Below are positions 15,698-24,467 of a stretch of DNA of 64,000 nt, in pieces. Positions within the stretch are counted from its first letter, which is position 1; each line of letters starts with the position of its first letter. The stretch covers positions 682,001 through 746,000 of the forward strand of contig JAMYFF010000001.1 of the NCBI GenBank assembly GCA_024128875.1, in the 5' to 3' direction. The notes under the pieces were generated by a model. It ran no database searches, was not told the DNA's origin, and was given only the letters and a program-made list of their open reading frames with translations. The position numbers and the translations under genes were made by a program. The DNA comes from Salinilacustrithrix flava. Its GTDB lineage: Bacteria > Actinomycetota > Acidimicrobiia > Acidimicrobiales > Salinilacustritrichaceae.

Positions 15698-16318
15698 TCA
15701 TCCATCGGACCGGTCCTCCGCGGTCGAGTCGGGCGGCGCGAGCGGCGCGCTGAGATCGCGGCTTCCGAGCGAGGTCAGGTCGTCTACCAGCCACCGACCG
15801 TCGAGTCGCACGAGCCGCACTCGCAGGTAGGACTCGAGGTCGGCGGTGGCTCCGCCATCGCTCGAAACCGTCGAGAGGGCATGCACGATGGCACTGACCT
15901 CCTCGCCGTCGCCGTCCTCGACGGTGAGCCAGACGTCCTCGACGGTGACGACCGAGGTCGCTTGCTCCTCGACGATCTGGTCTCGGACCTCGCTGGTGAA
16001 GGCGTCGGTGAAGTCGGCGCGGAACTGGTCCGACGCGAAACGTTCGACTGCGGCCTGCTGGGCATCCAGGTCATCGTGGTCGTAGCTCATGAGCGCTTCG
16101 ACGAAACCGGTTGCGGCGAGGACCGCGTCGCGTTGGCGGCCGAGCTGCGACCTGGCCTCGTCAGTATCGCTGCGCTCGTTCACACCCCAGAGCACGGCAC
16201 CGGCCGCCAGCGCCAGGAGCGCCGCTCCGAGAACCACGATCGGCCACCGGCGCATCCTGCGCTCCTCACCGGCATCGCCGTCCTCGTCGGGAACGCCTGT
16301 GTCGGCGGTCGCGTTCAT
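15698..16318 (-). CDS. Mce-associated membrane protein (Mas)
   Basis: 206 residues. A short acidic cytoplasmic part is followed by one membrane helix (about 33-55, IVVLGAALLALAAGAVLWG) and an extracytoplasmic domain of the Mas/VirB8-like type (ATGFVEALMSYDHDDLDA, VERFASDQFRADF, YLRVRLVRLDGRWLVDDL). Such proteins stabilise Mce complexes. ATG 16318 overlaps the mceF stop (ATGA), which favours it over an upstream in-frame ATG at 16327. Confidence 0.85.
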   Translation of the reverse strand: MNATADTGVPDEDGDAGEERRMRRWPIVVLGAALLALAAGAVLWGVNERSDTDEARSQLGRQRDAVLAATGFVEALMSYDHDDLDAQQAAVERFASDQFRADFTDAFTSEVRDQIVEEQATSVVTVEDVWLTVEDGDGEEVSAIVHALSTVSSDGGATADLESYLRVRLVRLDGRWLVDDLTSLGSRDLSAPLAPPDSTAEDRSDG

Positions 16319-17622
16319 GCGTTCCATCCTCGCCTGCGGGCCAGCACGTAGGCGTACCACCCGGCGGCGGTGGCGACGGTGAGCAGGGGAGCCCAAGGCC
16401 AGAGCGAGGCAGCGCCGCGAGCGATCAGGGAGCGTCCCGGTTCTGCCTCACTCGTTCCGCTGGCGAGCTCACCCGGGACCGTGTCCGGGCGTCCGGAGGG
16501 GTCGCGGCTCGGGCCGTCACCGGGCGGACGTCGACCACCTGCACCTTCTCCCGCCTCGTCGGCGACATCGATCGACGACACGGCGAGATCTCGCTCCGGG
16601 CAGGTCGCCACCGCGGGTGCGTCGGGGAAGGGCTTGGATTCGGCGAACTCGACGGTCGGGGGGTTCCCGCCGCTCGGGGAGACGAAGAGTCGGAAGATCC
16701 CATCGCGGGGATCCTGGACGAGACGGATCACGTCGGCGAACGGCGCTGAGCGCTCGAGCAGGCCGCTGAGGGACCGCAACGTCTCCGCATCGAGCACGGC
16801 GTCGAGGACCGCGGTTCCATCGACGGTGCAGATGATGGCGTGGTCGGCCGCGTCGATGATCGCGTTCATGAGCGCGATCGTCGACGGGCCTTCGTCCAGG
16901 AACGTCTCGACCGATGGTCGCGCCTCCTCCAGCGCCTCGGTCATGCCGGCCAGGCTGTCGATTCCCGATCCCAGCGCGTCGCGGTTGTCGGCGAGGACGC
17001 CGGTGAGGTCGGCGACGTCGTCGATGAGGCCTTCGATCTCGTCTCCGTTCTGGGAGAAGGTGGTGGTCAGGTCGCGGGTACCGGTCACGATGCGGCGGAT
17101 GTCGTCACCTCGACCGTCCAACGCGGCGGCGAGCTCGTGCGTCACCGTTCCGAGCGCATCGGCGTCGATCGTGTCGACCAGGGTGTCCAGGGACCGGAAG
17201 AGGTCGCCGTACTGCAGGGGACTGGAGGTCTTGGACAGCTCGATCCGGTCGCCGTCGGCCAGTCGACGGCCAGCGTCGGGATCGGTGCCCGGCGCGGGCG
17301 CGAGATCCACGTACGGCTCGCCGATGGCGGAGCGTCGCCGCGCCGCGGCGACGACATCGGCGGGGAGCTCCGCGTCGCGGTCGATCGCAAGCTGCACCTC
17401 GCTCATCCCTGGGACGAGCTGGACACCTCGGATGCGCCCGATCGCGTGACCGAGGTAGGTGACCTCGTAGCCGGACCGCAAGCCGGGTGATTCCTCGAAC
17501 TCCGCAGTCACGAGCGCGGGGCGCTCCACGATGTCCAGGTGGAGGAAGTTGACGATCGACCAGGCGATCGTCGCGACGGTCAGCACGAGGAACGTGCCGA
17601 TGTTCACGTAGATGCGCGTCAT
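16315..17622 (-). CDS. MCE family protein, sixth position (MceF-like)
   Basis: 435 residues. N-terminal membrane anchor (IYVNIGTFLVLTVATIAWS), MCE/MlaD beta-barrel domain (LRSGYEVTYLGHAIGRIRGV, IGEPYVDLAP), then a long helical region that would form part of the hydrophobic tunnel. Unusually, it ends in a Pro/Gly/Ser-rich segment and a second hydrophobic helix (LWPWAPLLTVATAAGWYAYV), suggesting both ends are membrane-bound. Start overlaps the mceE stop by 4 bases. Confidence 0.88.
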   Translation of the reverse strand: MTRIYVNIGTFLVLTVATIAWSIVNFLHLDIVERPALVTAEFEESPGLRSGYEVTYLGHAIGRIRGVQLVPGMSEVQLAIDRDAELPADVVAAARRRSAIGEPYVDLAPAPGTDPDAGRRLADGDRIELSKTSSPLQYGDLFRSLDTLVDTIDADALGTVTHELAAALDGRGDDIRRIVTGTRDLTTTFSQNGDEIEGLIDDVADLTGVLADNRDALGSGIDSLAGMTEALEEARPSVETFLDEGPSTIALMNAIIDAADHAIICTVDGTAVLDAVLDAETLRSLSGLLERSAPFADVIRLVQDPRDGIFRLFVSPSGGNPPTVEFAESKPFPDAPAVATCPERDLAVSSIDVADEAGEGAGGRRPPGDGPSRDPSGRPDTVPGELASGTSEAEPGRSLIARGAASLWPWAPLLTVATAAGWYAYVLARRRGWNA

Positions 17623-18626
17623 GGCTGCACCCCGAGCAGGAGCTCACCGAGCGCAGTGCCGAGGTCCGTGGTCCGGAGCTGGACACCATCGAAGTTGAAG
17701 TCGTCGAGCCAGGCGTAGGCGATGACGGCGCCTTCGTGGATCGCCGTCGGGAGCCGTTCGGTGACGATGACCAGCTGGTCGATGATGCGGATCAGCCACT
17801 CGCGCTCGCCGGCGACCAAGGAGGCGACCGGTGCGAGGTCCCCGACGATCCGGGTGAGCCGTTCGCGGTGGGGTGCGAGAACCTCGGCGTCGAGTGTGAC
17901 GGCGAGCGCGGTCAGGTCGCCGACCACCGTGACCAGACGCTTCCGCTGGCGTGCCAGCGATCCGGTGGCGTCGGCGGCGAGCTCGATCGTCTGGCCGATG
18001 TCGTCGGCGTCGGAGGCGAGCGTCGACAAGAGGCCATCGAGATCGGTGAGCAGCGCGTCGAACACCTGTGCCTGTCCCGCGAAGCTGTTGGTGACCGAAC
18101 CGACCGTGCCGATCAGCTCGTTCAGCTCGGCGCCACGTGGACCCAGGCCGACCGCGCCCGTTTCGACGATGGCCGCGAGGTCTCGGCCCTGCACCGCCCG
18201 GGTCAGGGCCAGGAGCTCGATGGCGAGCTCTTCGACCGTTGCCGTCGAGCCGCCTGAGGGAAGCGTCGCCCCCGACTCCAGCGGCGGGGCATCCTCCGGG
18301 TTCTCGGGGAGCTGCAGCGCGACGTAGTTCTCGCCGAGCAGCGATGTCATCTGGATCGAGGCCGTCGTCCCCTTCGGCAGGTGCCGTCCGTCTTCGATGG
18401 TGAACTCGACGAGGGCCTCGTAGCCGTCGAGCTCGATGCCGAGGACGGTGCCCACGTTGACGTCGGAGATGCGGACCGTGTGGCCGACGACGAGCTCCTG
18501 GGCGTCATCGAACCGGCTGGTGAATCGAGCGTCCCCCTTGACCGCGCCGGTGGTCTCGAGCGTGCACGCCGAGACGAGGAGCGCCGCAGCCAGGATCGGT
18601 CCGGCGGTCCGGATCGATCGGCTCAT
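17619..18626 (-). CDS. MCE family lipoprotein, fifth position (MceE-like)
   Basis: 335 residues. Signal peptide with lipobox VSAC (ILAAALLVSACTLE), so it is lipid-anchored like mycobacterial MceE/LprK. The MCE domain follows (LVVGHTVRISDVNVGTVLGI, TSLLGENYVALQLP), then helical repeats. ATG 18626 overlaps the mceD stop, excluding the longer frame that would begin at 18656. Confidence 0.9.
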   Translation of the reverse strand: MSRSIRTAGPILAAALLVSACTLETTGAVKGDARFTSRFDDAQELVVGHTVRISDVNVGTVLGIELDGYEALVEFTIEDGRHLPKGTTASIQMTSLLGENYVALQLPENPEDAPPLESGATLPSGGSTATVEELAIELLALTRAVQGRDLAAIVETGAVGLGPRGAELNELIGTVGSVTNSFAGQAQVFDALLTDLDGLLSTLASDADDIGQTIELAADATGSLARQRKRLVTVVGDLTALAVTLDAEVLAPHRERLTRIVGDLAPVASLVAGEREWLIRIIDQLVIVTERLPTAIHEGAVIAYAWLDDFNFDGVQLRTTDLGTALGELLLGVQP

Positions 18627-19627
18627 GAGCACGTCACCGCGACGGTCGGCAGGCACGGAACGTCGGCGCCGAGCTCATCGAGGATGGGGAGGAGCTGCTC
18701 GAGCACGGATCGCTCCACCGGCCCCCGGCCGCGGATGGCGGAGTGCTGGCCGTCGAAGGAGTCGATGAACTCGACGTTCAGGGAGAACAGGTTGTCGACC
18801 AGGCCCTGCACCGAGTCCGCGTTGACCTTGATGGTCAGGGCGAGCGTTCCGATCGTCTCGAGGTCTTCGGGCAGGGTCACCTCGTACGCGGTGAGCAGCG
18901 CCTTGCCTTCGCGGGTCAACCGAACCATGGCGTCGACGAAGTCGATGATCTCCTGACGCTCCTGGTCCACCACGCCGGCAACCGTGGCGAAGTCCTGGAG
19001 CAGACGTGCGATCTCGGCTTCGCGAGCCCGGACGACCGCCGCGAGGCGATCGACGTCGGCGGCGATGGCCAGCAGCTCCTCATCCTGCTCAGCCAGCGTG
19101 GGGATCAGCCGGGACAGCTCGAACAGCGCCCGGTTGATGGTGGCACCGTTGCCGTCGAGCGCCTGCGACGATGCGGTGAGGAGGTCGTTGACCGAGTCCG
19201 GGTCGAGCGCGGCCACGAGGTCGGTGACGGCCTGCAGGGCTTCGTCGGGCTCCACCGGGATGATGGTGCGATCCGCTCCGATCACGGCGCCGGGTTCCAA
19301 CCGATCGCCGCCGGGCTTCCACGGCGGCAGCACCACATCACGCTCCCCGATCAAGGAGGACGGAGCGATGGCGACGGTGGCGTCAGCAGGAAGGGGGACG
19401 TCGTCTCGGATCGCGAGGGTGAGGACGATCTCGTCCCCGTCGATCTCGATGCCTGACACCTCGCCCACCGTGGCGCCCATGACCTTGACGTCGCTCTGCT
19501 CGTACACCGCCACCGCTCGGGTGAACCGGGCCGAGATCTCATAGGTATCTGGCCCCGAGATCCCGCAGCTGGCCAGGCACAGCGTGCCGGTGAGAGCTAC
19601 CGCCACCCGTCGTGCAATCCGGTTCAT
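18623..19627 (-). CDS. MCE family lipoprotein, fourth position (MceD-like)
   Basis: 334 residues. Also carries a lipobox (LTGTLCLASCGIS), which is notable because in the classical mycobacterial operon the lipoprotein is the fifth member. MCE domain: VYEQSDVKVMGATVGEVSGI and SSLIGERDVVLPPW. A coiled helical part follows (EQDEELLAIAADVDRLAAVV). ATG 19627 overlaps the mceC stop (ATGA). Confidence 0.9.
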   Translation of the reverse strand: MNRIARRVAVALTGTLCLASCGISGPDTYEISARFTRAVAVYEQSDVKVMGATVGEVSGIEIDGDEIVLTLAIRDDVPLPADATVAIAPSSLIGERDVVLPPWKPGGDRLEPGAVIGADRTIIPVEPDEALQAVTDLVAALDPDSVNDLLTASSQALDGNGATINRALFELSRLIPTLAEQDEELLAIAADVDRLAAVVRAREAEIARLLQDFATVAGVVDQERQEIIDFVDAMVRLTREGKALLTAYEVTLPEDLETIGTLALTIKVNADSVQGLVDNLFSLNVEFIDSFDGQHSAIRGRGPVERSVLEQLLPILDELGADVPCLPTVAVTCS

Positions 19628-20640
19628 CGGAGCGACTCCAGGAGCACGTTGCGCAGCTGCACGATCGACAGCCCGGTGAGGACGACATCGAGCCACGGCC
19701 CGGTCTTGCCGATGTCGGCCAGCGCACCGACGGTGGGGCCGGCCGTCGCCAGAGCGGTGTTGAGCTCGGGGATGCGCTCGTCGATCACGTCGGTGGTGGC
19801 GTCGAGGTTCTCGAGGATGGTGGCCAGCTCGTCGCGGTTGCGCTCGACGAGGCCGGCCAGGGTCGTGGCCGCGTCGCTTCCCGAGCCGAGGAGGAGCCGT
19901 ACCTGCTCCTCGCGGGCGGCGATCTCGCCCAGCAACGCCTCCGAGGCGTCGATCAGCTGCACGATCGCGTCGTCGCGGTCGGCGAGCGCGTCGGTGACCT
20001 GGGCGGTGTCGTCGATCATCTCGTCGATCTGCTGCCGTCGTGCGTTGAGCAGGCCGGAGAGGGCGACGACGTCATCGAGGATGCCTCCCACCTGACCGGC
20101 GTTGTCCCGGGCGAGCACCGCCGCCTCACCGAGCAGCCGATCGATGGCGCCGGCGTCGAGGTCTTCGGCGGTCGTGGTGAGCTGGCCGAGTGCGTCGATG
20201 ACGCCCAGGGGGAGGCGGGTCCGATCGACGGGGATCCGGCGCTGCTCGGCGGGAAGATCCTCGAGGTACGGCTCCTCCACTGGCCCAGCCAGACGGACGT
20301 AGCGGCCACCGAGCAGCGTGGCCAGTGCCACTTCGAGGGTCGTGTCGGGGCCGAGCTCGACGCCGGCGTCGACCTCGAAGGTCACCACGACGAGGCCTTC
20401 GTCGAAGTCGGGCTCGACCGACGTCACGCGCCCGACCTCGATGCCGGCGACCCGGACCCGGTCGCCGGCGCGGAGACCGCCGGTCTCCTCGAGCACGGCG
20501 CTCACAGCGTAGGTGTCGGCCAGCAGGCCGGTGCTTCCGATGCTGTACGCCCCGACTGCGGCGGCGATGGCAGCGATGAGGGTGACGACACCGACGATGC
20601 GAACTGGGATGTCACGGAAGGAGAAGTCGAGCAGCCTCAC
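19624..20640 (-). CDS. MCE family protein, third position (MceC-like)
   Basis: 338 residues. Starts GTG (VRLLDFSFRDIPVRIVGVV) overlapping the mceB stop as GTGA. One membrane anchor (about 12-33), MCE domain (LRAGDRVRVAGIEVGRVTSV, LATLLGGRYVRLAG), and a long helical region with heptad-like leucines. Part of the presumed hetero-hexameric Mce channel that shuttles lipids between the outer lipid layer and the YrbE permease. Confidence 0.9.
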   Translation of the reverse strand: MRLLDFSFRDIPVRIVGVVTLIAAIAAAVGAYSIGSTGLLADTYAVSAVLEETGGLRAGDRVRVAGIEVGRVTSVEPDFDEGLVVVTFEVDAGVELGPDTTLEVALATLLGGRYVRLAGPVEEPYLEDLPAEQRRIPVDRTRLPLGVIDALGQLTTTAEDLDAGAIDRLLGEAAVLARDNAGQVGGILDDVVALSGLLNARRQQIDEMIDDTAQVTDALADRDDAIVQLIDASEALLGEIAAREEQVRLLLGSGSDAATTLAGLVERNRDELATILENLDATTDVIDERIPELNTALATAGPTVGALADIGKTGPWLDVVLTGLSIVQLRNVLLESLR

Positions 20641-21659
20641 AGGCCGAGCACCCCCAGCAACGTCTCGGCCAAGCCCGCGTCCTCGTCGGTGTCGGTCTGG
20701 CCGACCACCGGGTGCGCACAAGGCGGCGGGGACGGCGACACGCACGCGAAGTTGATCTTGACGTAGCGACCGTCGTCGACCAGCGACCACACCTTCTCGA
20801 GCACGGTGGGCAGCCCGGCAGCGATGACGTCGACCTCGTCCAGCGCGGGGCGTAGCGACTGGGTGACCGCTGCGAGATCGGACAGGATCGAATCCACGTT
20901 CTCCGCGTTGTCCGCGAGCAACGCCCGGAGTGCCGCAGTCGTGGTGGGGAGGGTGTCGAGCGCGTCGATCAGGACGTCCTCCGATGCCTGGAACGTCTCG
21001 GTCAGCAGCACGAGGTTGTCGAGCAAACGCTGGATGCTGCGGTCCCGTCGGGCCACCTCGCCGACGAGGAGCGCGTAGTCGTCGGTCAGCGAGGCGATCG
21101 TCTCACTGCGCGCCGCTGCGGTGTCGAGCACGGTGGCGAGATCGGTGGTGAGGCCTGCGATCGTCTCCCGGTTCCCGCTGACCGCGTCGTTCAGGGCCGA
21201 GACGAGGGAGTTGACCTGCTCCGGTCGGACGGCTTCGAGGAGGGGGCCGAGCTCGTTGATCAGGTCTCCCAGGTGCACCGCCGAGGAGGTTTCCGTGACG
21301 GCGTCTCCGTCGCTGAGAAGGTCCGGCGAGCTGCCCGGATCGAGCCGGAGCAGCCGGCGTCCGAGGAGATCTTGCGCCTGCACGGACACCGTGGAGTCGA
21401 CGGGGAGGTCGACCTCTCGGTCGACGCCGAAGGTGACGGCTGCCTCGCCGGCGACCAGCTCGACCGAGTCCACCGTCCCGACGCGGACACCGGCGAGCTT
21501 CACCGGATCGCCTGGACCGAGGTCGGTGGCATCGGCGAAGGTGGCTTCGAGCTCGTAGCGGTCGACTCGTCCTTCGAAGCCGACGATCTCGCTGCCGATC
21601 CAGAAGGTGAGCGCTCCGCTGATCGCGATGAACAGGACGAGGCGCGTGTAGCGGAACAT
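20637..21659 (-). CDS. MCE family protein, second position (MceB-like)
   Basis: 340 residues. N-terminal anchor (YTRLVLFIAISGALTFWIG), MCE domain (LGPGDPVKLAGVRVGTVDSV, AQDLLGRRLLRLDP), helical tunnel region, and a cysteine-containing C-terminus (FACVSPSPPPCAHPVVG) typical of MceB ends. Its ATG shares one base with the mceA stop (TGATG). Confidence 0.9.
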   Translation of the reverse strand: MFRYTRLVLFIAISGALTFWIGSEIVGFEGRVDRYELEATFADATDLGPGDPVKLAGVRVGTVDSVELVAGEAAVTFGVDREVDLPVDSTVSVQAQDLLGRRLLRLDPGSSPDLLSDGDAVTETSSAVHLGDLINELGPLLEAVRPEQVNSLVSALNDAVSGNRETIAGLTTDLATVLDTAAARSETIASLTDDYALLVGEVARRDRSIQRLLDNLVLLTETFQASEDVLIDALDTLPTTTAALRALLADNAENVDSILSDLAAVTQSLRPALDEVDVIAAGLPTVLEKVWSLVDDGRYVKINFACVSPSPPPCAHPVVGQTDTDEDAGLAETLLGVLGL

Positions 21660-22687
21660 CAGCCGTGGTACCCCGGGCGCGGCGGGCAGTTGGCGTCAGC
21701 GATCAGCCCGCATGGCGCGAAGTCGAGGACGCCGTGCCCGATGCCGCCCCACTGCCCGTTGCCGCGGTCCCACTGGAGCAGTCCCGTCCCGAGCAACGCA
21801 CTGACCGCGTCGAGGCCGTCCACGAAGTCGGGGAGGAACCGGAGCTGCTCGCGAAGCACGCCGACACCGCGCTCGAGGGCGATGAGGGTGGGGTCGAGGT
21901 CGTCTCCGACCTCGGTGAGCAGGTCGTCACCTCGGATCGCCAGCTCGCTGACGCCCACGAGGAGCTCGCCGAAGGCGTCGCCTTGCTCGTCGATCGTTCG
22001 GAGGAGCTCCTGGCCGTCGTTGGCGAGCGTGCTCAGGCTGTCCGAGCGGCTCGACAGCGTGGCCGAGAGCGCACGGGCATGGGCCAGCAGGGCGTCGATC
22101 TCTGGCTGCTTCGTGTCGATCCGTGCTGCGACGTCGTTGGCGGCGTCGATGGAGGCGCCCAGGTCCTCGCCGAGGCCATCGAGGCCGCGGGCCAGCTCGG
22201 AGACGATCGTCGACACGTCGTCGGTGTCGATCGTCGCCAGCAGCGTGGCGACGCCGTCGAGGGTCTCTGCGAGCTCGCTGGGCTCCACGACGGCGCCCAT
22301 CGAGGTTCCGGGATCGAGGAACGGGCCGTCCACCTCGTTGACGCCGGGACGGACGTCGACGAACTTCGGGCCGAAGACGGAGAGAGGTTCGATGGTGGCG
22401 GTGGCGTCAACCGGGATCCGGACGTCCTTGGCGATGTTCAGGACCAGCTCGACGGCACCGTCGTGGAGGAGCTCGACCCGCTCGACCGTGCCGATCTTGA
22501 CGCCCCGGAGCTTGATCTCGGACGTGTCGTCGAGGCCGAAGCCGGTCCGGGTCGTGCGCGCGGTGAGCTGGTAGTCGTCGGCGTAGGCGCCGTTCGCAGC
22601 GAGGACCATCAGCGATGCGATGGCGCCGGTCACCACGAGGGCGATCAGTCCGACGGCGAGGCGTGTGCGGTCGGCGTCGAGGACCAT
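21659..22687 (-). CDS. MCE family protein, first position (MceA-like)
   Basis: 342 residues. Anchor (LAVGLIALVVTGAIASLMVL), MCE domain (GLDDTSEIKLRGVKIGTVER, IEPLSVFGPKFVDVRPG), helical region and a short C-terminal segment with two cysteines (APCGLIADANCPPRPGYHG) resembling mycobacterial MceA ends. It starts 4 bases after yrbEB. Mce complexes import sterols or fatty acids; no family-specific residue here tells which. Confidence 0.9.
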   Translation of the reverse strand: MVLDADRTRLAVGLIALVVTGAIASLMVLAANGAYADDYQLTARTTRTGFGLDDTSEIKLRGVKIGTVERVELLHDGAVELVLNIAKDVRIPVDATATIEPLSVFGPKFVDVRPGVNEVDGPFLDPGTSMGAVVEPSELAETLDGVATLLATIDTDDVSTIVSELARGLDGLGEDLGASIDAANDVAARIDTKQPEIDALLAHARALSATLSSRSDSLSTLANDGQELLRTIDEQGDAFGELLVGVSELAIRGDDLLTEVGDDLDPTLIALERGVGVLREQLRFLPDFVDGLDAVSALLGTGLLQWDRGNGQWGGIGHGVLDFAPCGLIADANCPPRPGYHG

Positions 22688-22691
22688 CGGA

Positions 22692-23570
22692 TCAACCCGT
22701 GAGTGAGGCCGTCGTGGTCGTTCCCCAGAAGAGGAACGACAGGAGGAGGTTGACCACGACGATCGTCATCATCGAGGTCCGGATGGCCCGCCCGACCGCC
22801 ACGCCCACACCTGCCGGTCCGCCGGAGGCGTTGTAGCCGTACCAGCAGTGGATGAGGACGACCAGCATGGCGAAGACGACGATCTTGATGAGGCTGTACA
22901 GAAGGTCGATCGGGGGCAGGAACAGGTTGAAGTAGTAGTCGTAGACGCCTTGGGCGAGCCCGAGGACACGAACGGTGACGAGCTCGGAGGCGGCGAAGGA
23001 AGCGAAGAGCGAGACGAGGTAGAGGGGGATGATGGCGATGAGGGCGGCGAGGATCCGGGTGGACACGAGATAGGCGATGGGCGGGATGCTCATGACCGAC
23101 AGCGCGTCGATCTCTTCGCTGATCCGCTTCGCTCCGAGCTCGGCGGTGAAGCTCGAACCGACCTGGGCAGCGAGCGCGATGCCGGCGATCATCGGGGTGA
23201 TCTCGCGGACGTTCCCGAGGCTGGTGACGATGCCGGTCAACGACTCGGCGCCGATCGTGCGCAAGCCTTCGTAGGCCTGGACGCCGAGTGTGCCACCGGT
23301 GGCGAGCGACATCGCCGCCACGACGAACACCATGCCCCCGCCCACGACGAACGCGCCCGCACCGGACACGACGTCGGAGACCTGCCGGGCGACCTCCCGG
23401 AGGAAGCGTCTGCGCAGGAGCAGCTCGCTGAACACCGACGCGATGGCTCTGCCCGAGAACAGGACGAAGTCGCCGACCTGGGTGATCGATCCGGAGACGG
23501 ATCTCGGCCACCGACGGAGCGTGCGGGCGGTGCGGGCGAACGGGTTGGAGGGTGCCGCGACGGTGGCCAT
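22692..23570 (-). CDS. YrbEB/MlaE-type ABC permease
   Basis: 292 residues. MlaE-family permease of the Mce importer: a cytoplasmic N-terminus, then about five membrane helices with VVSGAGAFVVGGGMVFVVAA, AAQVGSSFTAELGAKRISEE (the conserved AELGAxRVxEE motif), ALSVMSIPPIAYLVSTRI and a hydrophobic C-terminal pair. It works with YrbEA and an ATPase (MceG/MlaF), which is not encoded in this window. ATG shares one base with the yrbEA stop. Confidence 0.92.
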   Translation of the reverse strand: MATVAAPSNPFARTARTLRRWPRSVSGSITQVGDFVLFSGRAIASVFSELLLRRRFLREVARQVSDVVSGAGAFVVGGGMVFVVAAMSLATGGTLGVQAYEGLRTIGAESLTGIVTSLGNVREITPMIAGIALAAQVGSSFTAELGAKRISEEIDALSVMSIPPIAYLVSTRILAALIAIIPLYLVSLFASFAASELVTVRVLGLAQGVYDYYFNLFLPPIDLLYSLIKIVVFAMLVVLIHCWYGYNASGGPAGVGVAVGRAIRTSMMTIVVVNLLLSFLFWGTTTTASLTG

Positions 23571-24358
23571 CAGATCGACGGAGGGAAGATCGCGAGGTAC
23601 AGGACGGTGATCACGTAGTTGAGGACGAAGACGGCGATGAACGTCTGCACCACGGCGTCGGTCACGCCCTTCCCGACACCGACGGGACCCCGATCGCACG
23701 TCATCCCCCGGTAGCAGGCGATCGAGGCCGCCACGAATCCGAAGACGCCCGCCTTGAACAAGCCGACCAACAGATCGGGGAGGCTGACGAGCGTGGTCGC
23801 CCCGTTGAAGAAGGCGCCAGGAGACACGCCCTGCACCACCACGTTGAAGAAGAAGGCGCCCGCGGTGCCGGCAACGACGACAAGGGAGATGAGGAACACG
23901 GCAACGATGGTCGAGGCCCACAGGCGCGGGGTGACCAACCGGTGCGTCGGATTGACCGACATGACCTCCATCGCGGCCAGTTCGTCGCGGACGTTCCGGG
24001 CGCCCATGTCCGCTGCCATCGCTGAACCGCCGGCACCGGCGATGAGGAGTGCGGTGACGATGGGCGCGACCTGTTGGATCATGCCGGTGACCGCGGCGGC
24101 CCCGGTCAGCGACTGGGCCCCGAGCTGGGCGACGAGCTGTCCCAGCTGCAGCGAGATCACCGCACCGAAGGGAATGGCGACCAGCATGACCGGCAGGATC
24201 GTGACGCTGGCCAGGAAGTCGCACTGATCGAGGAACTCACGCCACCAGCGGCGGACATCCCAGGTGCGCCGGCCGCCCTCGAGTGCGAGCGCCGACATGC
24301 CGCCCAGCGCGTCGAGGAACGCACCGGGCAATCCAAGAAGACGTGGCTGCTGGGCCAT
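23570..24358 (-). CDS. YrbEA/MlaE-type ABC permease, first mce gene
   Basis: 262 residues. MlaE-family permease with LPVMLVAIPFGAVISLQLG, GAGGSAMAADMGARNVRDEL (the AEMGARxVxDE-type motif) and MEVMSVNPTHRLVTPRLWA. It pairs with YrbEB at the inner membrane and begins the nine-gene import operon. The preceding 108 bases hold the promoter and two inverted repeats. Start ATG 24358 follows a GAGGGGGA ribosome-binding site on the minus strand. Confidence 0.92.
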   Translation of the reverse strand: MAQQPRLLGLPGAFLDALGGMSALALEGGRRTWDVRRWWREFLDQCDFLASVTILPVMLVAIPFGAVISLQLGQLVAQLGAQSLTGAAAVTGMIQQVAPIVTALLIAGAGGSAMAADMGARNVRDELAAMEVMSVNPTHRLVTPRLWASTIVAVFLISLVVVAGTAGAFFFNVVVQGVSPGAFFNGATTLVSLPDLLVGLFKAGVFGFVAASIACYRGMTCDRGPVGVGKGVTDAVVQTFIAVFVLNYVITVLYLAIFPPSI

Positions 24359-24380
24359 CTCGACGATCCCCCTCGAACGG

Positions 24381-24394
24381 CAAGAAATGTCTTG
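24381..24394. promoter_or_regulatory. Inverted repeat in the mce promoter
   Basis: CAAGA-AATG-TCTTG lies about 25 bases before yrbEA in an AT-rich patch of the intergenic region. On the minus strand a TTGCAT / TAACAA pair with an 18-base spacer could be the promoter, and the repeat would cover its -10. It is a candidate site for the TetR encoded at the operon's far end. Confidence 0.4.
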
Positions 24395-24440
24395 TTAATC
24401 GCTTTTGCGAGGATGATGCAAGTTTGCAGGGGTGGGAAAT

Positions 24441-24467
24441 ATGTCGGATCCGTTCCTGACCCGACAT
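24441..24467. promoter_or_regulatory. Long inverted repeat between DUF445 gene and mce operon
   Basis: ATGTCGG (24441-24447) and CCGACAT (24461-24467) are perfect 7-bp arms 13 bases apart, ending at the DUF445 stop codon. It may be a second mce operator, or a weak terminator of the DUF445 gene; the AT-rich arms favour an operator. Confidence 0.35.
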
